Origin: Gemmatimonadota bacterium
GTDB taxonomy: Bacteria > JAAXHH01
Length of the DNA stretch: 10,858 nt
Assembly: GCA_026713285.1 (NCBI GenBank)
Contig: JAPOOT010000039.1
Span: forward strand, 1-10,858
Direction: 5' to 3'
In this document: positions 5,836 through 10,858 of the stretch, piece after piece
Position numbering within the stretch: the stretch's first letter is position 1
Layout of the letters: each line of letters starts with the position of its first letter
Notes under the pieces: model-generated
The model's input: only the letters and a program-made list of their open reading frames with translations
Told to the model about the DNA's origin: nothing
Databases searched by the model: none
Made by a program: the position numbers and the translations under genes

Positions 5836-7218
5836 TCAGCCGGCTCGTCTGAGCCGCGCCGCGAAACTCCCGTCTACGCCGTGTACAGACGGCAGCGTGG
5901 CGATCCTGCCCACGCCGTCCGTGACCCGGGCCAGTCCCTCCGGCCAGTCTTCGGGGCCGTCCGCCCGAAACCCTGGATGCCTGTCGCAGAACGCGGCGAC
6001 GACCTCTTCATTCTCGTCGGGCTCGATGGTGCACGTACTGTACACCAGGACGCCGCCGGGTTTCACCAGTCCGGCGCCTCGTTCCAGCAGCGCCAGCTGT
6101 TCTCCGCGGAGCCGGTCTATGTCCTCCGCCGTTCGCCGCCACCGCAGGTCGGGCCGGCGCGCAATGGTACCGAGTCCGGAACAGGGGGCGTCGACCAGGA
6201 CCCGATCGGCTTTCACATCCAAACCGGGCGACCGGCCGTCCATGGCGACAAGACGCACCTGCCCCAACCCCATTCGCCGCCGGTGTTCCTCCACCCGTCT
6301 GAGTCGATGCGTTGACGAATCGCAGGCGATCACCCTTCCGCCCGCGCCGACAATTTGGGCAATATATGTTGTTTTTCCGCCCGGAGCGCAACATAAATCG
6401 ACAACGGTTTCGCCGGTCTTCGGGGCGAGGAGCCTCACCGCGAGGCCCGCGCTCTCGTCCTGGACCTGGAACAGACCCGCCTCGTGAGCGGGCAGTCTGC
6501 CAAGGTCGCCCGCATGGCGAATGGACATGAAATCGGGGAGCCAGCGACCGGGCTCGACGTGGATTCCCTGGTCTTTCAGCGTCTCGGCGAGGTCCGGCGC
6601 CGCGACCCGCAGCGCGTTGACCCGTATGGTCAGCGGCGGAGGCCGGTTCCCGGCCTCCATGAGGGCTGCGGCGGGATCCACGCCGTACCGATCGATCCAC
6701 CGCTTCGACAGCCAAGCCGGATAGGAATGGGTTACGCCGAGCTCCGTGACGGGATCTTCCCCGCGCGCGGGCCGCGACAGTTGGTCGCGCTGCCGCACGG
6801 CAGTCCGCAGGACCGCATTGGTCAGGCGGACGGTACCCTGATGTCCGTACCGCCTGGCGAGTTCCACGGACGTATGGGTGGCGGCGGCGTCGGGGACCCG
6901 GTCCATCAGCATCAACTGGTACAGGCCCATGCGGAGGATCAGGCGGATCCACGGCGTCAGCGACTCCGGTTTTCCACGCAACAGCTGGCCGAGCATCCAG
7001 TCAAGACGGCGGCGCCAGCGGATGACGCCGTACACCAATTCGGTGGCGAAGGCCTTGTCGCGGTCAGGGAACGCGTGCCGCTGAAAGAGGGCATTGAGGG
7101 CATCACGGGGCAGGATGTCCCGGCTTTCGGCGCGATGCAGCGCCTGCAGTGCGATCTCACGCACAGGAGGTGCGTTCCCTTCGCCTTCGGCCGCCGAATC
7201 TTCGTGAAGTCGATCCAT
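5836..7218 (-). CDS. rsmB: 16S rRNA (cytosine967-C5)-methyltransferase RsmB
   Basis: A 460-residue SAM-dependent enzyme that makes m5C967 in 16S rRNA. It has a NusB-like RNA-binding N-domain (about 15-150; FATELVYGVIRWRRRLDWML at 57-76) and a Rossmann methyltransferase domain. Motif I is VVDLCCAPGGKT (272-283), motif IV DAPCSGLGT (343-351) with C346, and motif VI STCTIEPDENEE (394-405) with C396, giving both cysteines used by m5C RNA methyltransferases. The C-terminus GVDGSFAARLRR is typical. The ATG at 7218 lies 7 nt after the fmt stop and is chosen. A GTG at 7263 is in frame but would add 15 unconserved residues overlapping fmt by 38 nt. rsmB directly after fmt is a widespread arrangement. 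Confidence 0.96.
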   Translation of the reverse strand: MDRLHEDSAAEGEGNAPPVREIALQALHRAESRDILPRDALNALFQRHAFPDRDKAFATELVYGVIRWRRRLDWMLGQLLRGKPESLTPWIRLILRMGLYQLMLMDRVPDAAATHTSVELARRYGHQGTVRLTNAVLRTAVRQRDQLSRPARGEDPVTELGVTHSYPAWLSKRWIDRYGVDPAAALMEAGNRPPPLTIRVNALRVAAPDLAETLKDQGIHVEPGRWLPDFMSIRHAGDLGRLPAHEAGLFQVQDESAGLAVRLLAPKTGETVVDLCCAPGGKTTYIAQIVGAGGRVIACDSSTHRLRRVEEHRRRMGLGQVRLVAMDGRSPGLDVKADRVLVDAPCSGLGTIARRPDLRWRRTAEDIDRLRGEQLALLERGAGLVKPGGVLVYSTCTIEPDENEEVVAAFCDRHPGFRADGPEDWPEGLARVTDGVGRIATLPSVHGVDGSFAARLRRAG

Positions 7219-7225
7219 GGTCCCG

Positions 7226-8182
7226 TCAACCCGGCCGCGGATCGCGTCCGCCGAACAGGTCACCCGCCGCGGGCCGGTATCCCCGCACGAATTCCGCCCC
7301 CTCGATCCGGCCGCGACCTTCGGGTTGTACCCTGTCCAGCCTCAACCCGCCTTCTCCGGTCTGAACCACGATACCCCGGCGTTCGTCGGCGTAGACGATC
7401 CTTCCCGGCTCCAGTCCGCCTGTCCCATCCAGGGACACGGTCCGGCTGGTCAGGATCCGGAGGAACTTCCCGCGCCAGGTGGTGAAGGCCATGGGATACG
7501 GGTTCAGCCCCCGCACCCGGTTATGTATGGCCCGGGCCGGAAGCCGCCAGTCTATACGGCCGTCCTCCCGGGATATCCTGGGTGCAGGCGATGCTTCGCC
7601 CTGCTGCGGCCGCGGCCGGATGCCGCCGGCCGCCACCAGGTCCACCGTACGCAGCAGCAGGTCGGCGCCTGTATGAGACAGGCGGTCGTGCAGCTCGCCG
7701 GCGGTTTCTTCCGGGCCGATCGGCACGGTCTCCTGGCAGAGGATGTCCCCCGCGTCCACCCGCTTTTCGATCAGGATGGTGGTAACGCCTGTAACCTCGT
7801 CTCCGCTCATCACCGCCCACTGTATAGGCGCCGCGCCGCGGTGCCTGGGAAGGAGGGAAGGATGCAGGTTGACCGCGCCTCCCGGGGGTATCTCCAGCAG
7901 TGCGGCCGGCAGGATGCGAAAGGCCACGACCACGAACAGATCGGCCTTCAGGGCCCGGAGGGCGTCCAGGAAACGCGGGTCGCGCAGCTTTTCCGGCTGC
8001 CAGAGGGGAATACCGTGTCGCAGGGCCGCGTCCTTTACCGGGGAAGAACCGGTCTTCAACCCGCGGCCCCGTGGCCGGTCGGGTCCGGTGACGATCCCGG
8101 CCACGTCGTGTTCCGTACGCCCGATCAGCGCTTCCAGGCTCGGCACGGCGAATTCGGGCGTTCCCATGTAGACCACGCGCAT
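7226..8182 (-). CDS. fmt: Methionyl-tRNA formyltransferase
   Basis: A 318-residue enzyme that transfers a formyl group from 10-formyl-tetrahydrofolate to initiator Met-tRNA. The N-terminal catalytic domain starts MRVVYMGTPEFAVPSLEAL. The catalytic triad is visible as N105 and H107 (VNLHPSLLP) and D143 (RVDAGDIL), with the SLLPRHRGAAPIQWA loop at 109-123. The segment before it reads VVVAFRILP, where many bacteria have AYGQILP. The C-terminal OB-like domain contains IHNRVRGLNPYPMAFT (219-234), which contributes tRNA binding. The ATG at 8182 is separated from the def stop by one nucleotide, consistent with coupled translation; def-fmt is one of the most conserved bacterial gene pairs. Confidence 0.97.
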   Translation of the reverse strand: MRVVYMGTPEFAVPSLEALIGRTEHDVAGIVTGPDRPRGRGLKTGSSPVKDAALRHGIPLWQPEKLRDPRFLDALRALKADLFVVVAFRILPAALLEIPPGGAVNLHPSLLPRHRGAAPIQWAVMSGDEVTGVTTILIEKRVDAGDILCQETVPIGPEETAGELHDRLSHTGADLLLRTVDLVAAGGIRPRPQQGEASPAPRISREDGRIDWRLPARAIHNRVRGLNPYPMAFTTWRGKFLRILTSRTVSLDGTGGLEPGRIVYADERRGIVVQTGEGGLRLDRVQPEGRGRIEGAEFVRGYRPAAGDLFGGRDPRPG

Positions 8183-8183
8183 A

Positions 8184-8738
8184 TCAGCCCGCCTGGCTGC
8201 TCGCCTTGAGTTTCTTCAATCGGGTACGGAGGAACTGAAGCCGGAACTTGCTGAGGTAATCGATGAAAAGTGTGCCTTCCAGGTGGTCTAACTCGTGGAT
8301 CAGGACCCGTGCCAGCAACCCGCTGCCCTCGATCTCCAGGGGCCGTCCGTCCAGGTCGGTCGCCTCGACGCGCACGACCTCGGGCCGGGTCACCTTTTCG
8401 AACAGGTCCGGAAAACTCAGGCATCCCTCGTCGCCCGTCTGCGCGCCCTCCTGCTTGACGACACGCGGATTCACCAGCGCCAGGTGGGCCGGATCTCCAT
8501 CCAGAGACGGCCCCCTGCGGTCCAGGAAGAGTTCCGGACTGATCACCCCGAGGTTGACCACGTACAGGCGAACGGTCTCACCGACTTGCGGAGCGGCGAG
8601 ACCGATACCCTCCGCCTCGATCATGGTGTCGATCATGTCCTCCGCGAGGCGGCGCAGCGCCGCGGTCGTTTCCTCCACAGGCCGCGATTTTTCCCGCAGG
8701 ATCGGATCGCCGTATATGCGTATGGATCTGACCGCCAT
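8184..8738 (-). CDS. def: Peptide deformylase
   Basis: A 184-residue metalloenzyme that removes the N-formyl group from nascent proteins, reversing the mark placed by Fmt. All three family motifs are intact: GIGLAAPQ (44-51), EGCLSFP (104-110, metal ligand C106), and HELDH (148-152, metal ligands H148 and H152, catalytic E149) followed by LEGTLFIDYLS. The ATG at 8738 gives MAVRSIRIYGDPILREKS, a standard N-terminus, with a GGCGG stretch just upstream. It lies 9 nt after yajC and 1 nt before fmt. Length is usual for bacterial deformylases. Confidence 0.97.
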   Translation of the reverse strand: MAVRSIRIYGDPILREKSRPVEETTAALRRLAEDMIDTMIEAEGIGLAAPQVGETVRLYVVNLGVISPELFLDRRGPSLDGDPAHLALVNPRVVKQEGAQTGDEGCLSFPDLFEKVTRPEVVRVEATDLDGRPLEIEGSGLLARVLIHELDHLEGTLFIDYLSKFRLQFLRTRLKKLKASSQAG

Positions 8739-8747
8739 GGCCGCCGC

Positions 8748-9086
8748 CTATTCTTCTTTGTTGCCCTTCTTGCTGCTGATCAGGCGGGAAATCGCGCTGC
8801 GCTGCAGATCGACCCGGACGTCATCGGCGATGCGCACCGTAACCACGTCAGATTTGAGTCCGGTTATGACGCCGATGATCCCGCCCTGCGTCACCACCTT
8901 GTCCCCGTTCTGCAGACTGTCCAGCATGGCCTGCTGTTCCCGCTGTCTCTTCTGCTGCGGCCGGATCAGCAACAGGTAGATGATGGCGAACATCAACAGG
9001 ATCGGGATCATGGAGATCAGGAACCCCGGTCCGGAGGCATCTCCTCCACCGCCGCCGGGACCCATGGCAAAGGCATCTTGTATCAC
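8748..9086 (-). CDS. yajC: Preprotein translocase subunit YajC
   Basis: A 112-residue single-pass membrane protein that associates with SecDF-YidC at the Sec translocon. A glycine-rich N-terminus (9-20) is followed by one transmembrane helix (about 22-41, FLISMIPILLMFAIIYLLLI), the hallmark RPQQKRQRE (42-50), and the cytoplasmic core NGDKVVTQGGIIGVITGLKSD (60-80), all characteristic of YajC. The start is GTG at 9086: GGAG lies 8 nt upstream, and GTGA overlaps the tgt stop by 4 nt. An in-frame ATG at 9065 lacks this support. tgt followed by yajC is a common order, but secD and secF, which usually come next, are not here; def follows instead. Confidence 0.94.
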   Translation of the reverse strand: MIQDAFAMGPGGGGGDASGPGFLISMIPILLMFAIIYLLLIRPQQKRQREQQAMLDSLQNGDKVVTQGGIIGVITGLKSDVVTVRIADDVRVDLQRSAISRLISSKKGNKEE

Positions 9087-10240
9087 TGAGCACGCTCCTT
9101 TCTTTCTTTTTCACTGTGGTACGCGGTTAAAAACGAACTTCGCCACGCGCCGAAACGCCCTTCCAGAACGGCCTCTCCCATTTCGGAGGCCAGGCCGACG
9201 TAGAAGTGGATGTTGTGCAGGGTCCCCATTCTCGGACCCAGGATTTCACCGGCGCGGTACAGGTGCCGGATGTACGATCTGCTGAAAGTCCGGCAGGCGT
9301 AGCAGGAACAGGATGGGTCGATCGGTCCGGCATCATCCCGGAAACGGGCATTGTAGATATTGATGCGGCCGCGGCGGGTATAAAGCGCGCCGTTTCGTCC
9401 TTCGCGGGTGGGAATCACACAGTCGAACATGTCGATCCCCCGTCCCACCGCGTCGACCAAATCATCCGGCGTCCCTGCGCCCATCAGATAACGGGGCCGG
9501 TCTCCCGGCAGGTGTTCTACCGTGGCGTCGATCAGTTCCCCCATGGTCGACTTCGGCTCACCGATCGACATGCCGCCGATGGCGTAGGCGTCGAATTCCT
9601 GGTCGACCAGCGATCGCGCGCAATCGACCCGGAGGTCCACGTACACGCTGCCCTGCACGATGCCGAACAGCGCCTGTGCATGGGCTCTCTCTCCCTCCAG
9701 TTCATCGAAACGCTTCCGGGAACGGGCCGCCCATCGCACCGTCAGGGCGGCGGAGTCCTTCGCGTACCGGTAATCGCAGGGATAGGGCGGACACTCGTCG
9801 AGCGGCGCGATGATATCGGCGCCGAGCGCGGTCTCCACATCCATGACGAGCTCCGGCGTGAACAAGTGCCGCGCGCCGTCGATGTGGGACTGGAACGTCA
9901 CCCCTTCTTCTCCGATCGACTTTAGATCGGACAGGCTGAAGACCTGGTAGCCTCCGCTGTCCGTCAACAGGGGGCGCCGCCAGTTCATGAAGCCATGCAG
10001 CCCGCCCATTGCCCGGATCAATTCATGTCCCGGCCGGAGAAACAGGTGGTATGTGTTGCCCAGGATGATCTGCGCGCCGGCGGCTTCGAGTTCCTCCGGC
10101 GTAAGCGTCTTCACCGTCGCCTGGGTTCCCACGGGCATGAACACCGGCGTGCGGATATCGCCGTGGGCGGTCTTCATGCGGCCGGCCCGCGCGTTGGAAG
10201 CCGGGTCCAGGGCGAGCAGGTTAAATTCCAGCGACGCCAT
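9083..10240 (-). CDS. tgt: tRNA-guanine transglycosylase (queuine/preQ1 tRNA-ribosyltransferase)
   Basis: A 385-residue enzyme that swaps guanine-34 in GUN anticodons for the queuosine precursor preQ1. Key residues are present: D94 in TDSGGYQVFSL (general base), D273 in MFDCVIPTREGRNG (nucleophile), and the zinc site C311, C313, C316 with H342 (CSCYAC...TLHN). FGIVQGSVY (192-200) and IGGMSIGEP (221-229) line the substrate pocket. Length is typical of bacterial Tgt. The ATG at 10240 has no alternative upstream; a GGAGGA (10257-10262) lies 16 nt away, rather far. The gene is 39 nt after the MlaF-like gene and its stop overlaps the yajC start. The other queuosine genes, including queA, are not in view. 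Confidence 0.98.
   Translation of the reverse strand: MASLEFNLLALDPASNARAGRMKTAHGDIRTPVFMPVGTQATVKTLTPEELEAAGAQIILGNTYHLFLRPGHELIRAMGGLHGFMNWRRPLLTDSGGYQVFSLSDLKSIGEEGVTFQSHIDGARHLFTPELVMDVETALGADIIAPLDECPPYPCDYRYAKDSAALTVRWAARSRKRFDELEGERAHAQALFGIVQGSVYVDLRVDCARSLVDQEFDAYAIGGMSIGEPKSTMGELIDATVEHLPGDRPRYLMGAGTPDDLVDAVGRGIDMFDCVIPTREGRNGALYTRRGRINIYNARFRDDAGPIDPSCSCYACRTFSRSYIRHLYRAGEILGPRMGTLHNIHFYVGLASEMGEAVLEGRFGAWRSSFLTAYHSEKERKERAQ
9095..9101 (-). promoter_or_regulatory. Shine-Dalgarno supporting the yajC GTG start
   Basis: The minus strand reads AAAGGAG within the last codons of tgt, with 8 nt to the GTG at 9086. It is the reason for choosing the GTG over the downstream ATG at 9065. Confidence 0.75.
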
Positions 10241-10279
10241 ACCGGGAGACCCGTAGTCCTCCTGTGGAGAAATCCATGG

Positions 10280-10858
10280 TTATTCCAGTGATTTGATGGG
10301 GCCCTCGCCGCGGCCCAGGATAAACTGCTGAACCAGCGGGTCGTCGCTGTTCCTGATCTCATCCGGGGTGCCCACTGCGTGTATCACCCCGTCATGCAGC
10401 ATGGCGATGCGGTCCGCGACCTTGTACGCGCTGATCATGTCGTGGGTCACCGCGATCGCCGTCACCGACAGCCGCCGGTTCATGTCGAGGATCAGGTCGT
10501 TTATGATGTCCGCCATGATCGGATCCAGGCCCGTGGTGGGTTCGTCGTACAGGATGTACTCCGGATTCATGGCGATCGCCCGGGCGAGTCCCACTCTCTT
10601 ACGCATGCCGCCCGAAAGTTCAGCGGGTTTCTGGTCCTCCACGTCGGACAGTCCGACCATCTGGAGGCAGGTCCGCACCCGTTCGCCGATCTCCGTTTCG
10701 GTCCGGTCGGTGTGAACCTTCAGGGCGATCCCCACATTCTCCCCCACGGTCATCGAATCGAACAGGGCGCCGCCCTGGAACAGGAAACCGAACCGTTTCC
10801 TGATTTCGTCCAGCTCGTGCCTGTTCAAACGGGTTACGTCCCTTCCGTCCACCAGGAG
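10280..10858 (-). CDS. mlaF: MlaF-like ABC transporter ATP-binding protein (5' end beyond the window)
   Basis: The last 192 residues of an ABC ATPase; the frame continues past the right edge as LLVDGRDVT, so the Walker A P-loop and the true start are missing. Visible are the Q-loop FLFQGGALFDSMTVGENV, the signature LSGGMRKRVGLARA, Walker B with D-loop ILYDEPTTGLDP, and the H-loop histidine in VTHDM. The FQGGALFDSMTV and SGGMRKR wording is characteristic of the MlaF/Ttg2A (Mkl) family, which powers phospholipid transport between inner and outer membranes with an MlaE permease and MlaD MCE protein. Those partners, if present, would be outside the window. The fragment ends normally with TAA, 39 nt before tgt. 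It could instead belong to another MCE-type lipid importer. Confidence 0.92.
   Translation of the reverse strand, partial: LLVDGRDVTRLNRHELDEIRKRFGFLFQGGALFDSMTVGENVGIALKVHTDRTETEIGERVRTCLQMVGLSDVEDQKPAELSGGMRKRVGLARAIAMNPEYILYDEPTTGLDPIMADIINDLILDMNRRLSVTAIAVTHDMISAYKVADRIAMLHDGVIHAVGTPDEIRNSDDPLVQQFILGRGEGPIKSLE

Noticed and set aside
5360..6487. Plus-strand open frame of 375 codons opposite ffh and rsmB
   Set aside because: It spans two real genes and their gap, has low-complexity Arg/Ser/Pro-rich composition, and shows no domain signature.
7217..8209. Plus-strand open frame of 330 codons opposite fmt
   Set aside because: Fmt with its catalytic triad occupies the minus strand; the complementary frame reads as an arbitrary sequence.
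9911..9931. 7-bp inverted repeat TCCGATC...GATCGGA with a 7-nt loop
   Set aside because: It lies inside tgt coding sequence with no T-run after it, and such short matches are expected by chance.
10221..10277. 18-codon mini-frame starting ATG at 10277 between the MlaF-like gene and tgt
   Set aside because: It has no ribosome-binding site of its own, overlaps the tgt start and has no recognisable leader-peptide features.
1..10858. Mobile elements, CRISPR arrays, tRNA/rRNA genes, toxin-antitoxin or defence genes
   Set aside because: No transposase or integrase motifs, no regularly spaced repeat-spacer array and no tRNA-like folds were recognised; the content is core housekeeping genes.

Overview
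The window is a single run of 14 genes, all on the minus strand, so transcription goes from the right edge (10858) to the left edge (1). By eye the DNA is GC-rich, roughly 60% or slightly more. It looks like a chromosomal core region of a Gram-negative bacterium. The Gram-negative reading rests on an MlaF-type lipid-transport ATPase, YajC, and an exported or membrane-anchored PHP-domain protein. Two local protein features point weakly to the FCB side of the tree (Bacteroidota, Gemmatimonadota, Latescibacterota and relatives): TrmD has the GHYKG form of its knot motif, and Fmt has AFRILP before its active-site region. No species can be named from this.

Layout in transcription order. (1) 10858-10280: 3' part of an MlaF-like ABC ATPase, cut by the window edge. 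(2) 10240-7226: tgt, yajC, def, fmt, tightly packed (4-nt overlap, 9-nt gap, 1-nt gap). (3) 7218-5836: rsmB, 7 nt after fmt. (4) 5818-2450: ffh, rpsP, rimM, trmD, rplS, the classic SRP / ribosomal protein / tRNA-methylation cluster. (5) 2453-1335: rnhB, overlapping rplS by 4 nt, then a yraN-family gene, a pairing common downstream of rplS. (6) 1282-50: a PHP-domain phosphoesterase-like protein with an N-terminal hydrophobic segment. No promoter or rho-independent terminator could be recognised between genes. The gaps are 1 to 93 nt, so most or all of the stretch could be one transcript, probably starting beyond the right edge.

The genes share a theme: making and maturing the translation machinery and its products. 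Tgt and TrmD modify tRNA, RsmB methylates 16S rRNA, RimM assists 30S maturation, and bS16 and bL19 are ribosomal proteins. Fmt adds the formyl group to initiator Met-tRNA and Def removes it from the nascent chain. Ffh and YajC handle membrane targeting and translocation. RNase HII and YraN belong to nucleic-acid maintenance. The MlaF-like ATPase and the PHP protein at the two ends are functionally separate.

I found no new biological system. The points worth a second look are small: a 15-bp triplication extending the C-terminus of bS16, a short degenerate tandem repeat between rnhB and yraN, a GTG start and GC-rich inverted repeats before rimM, the joining of two usually separate conserved clusters with secDF absent after yajC, and a PHP protein at the end of the cluster. 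No stretch over 300 bases lacks a gene.
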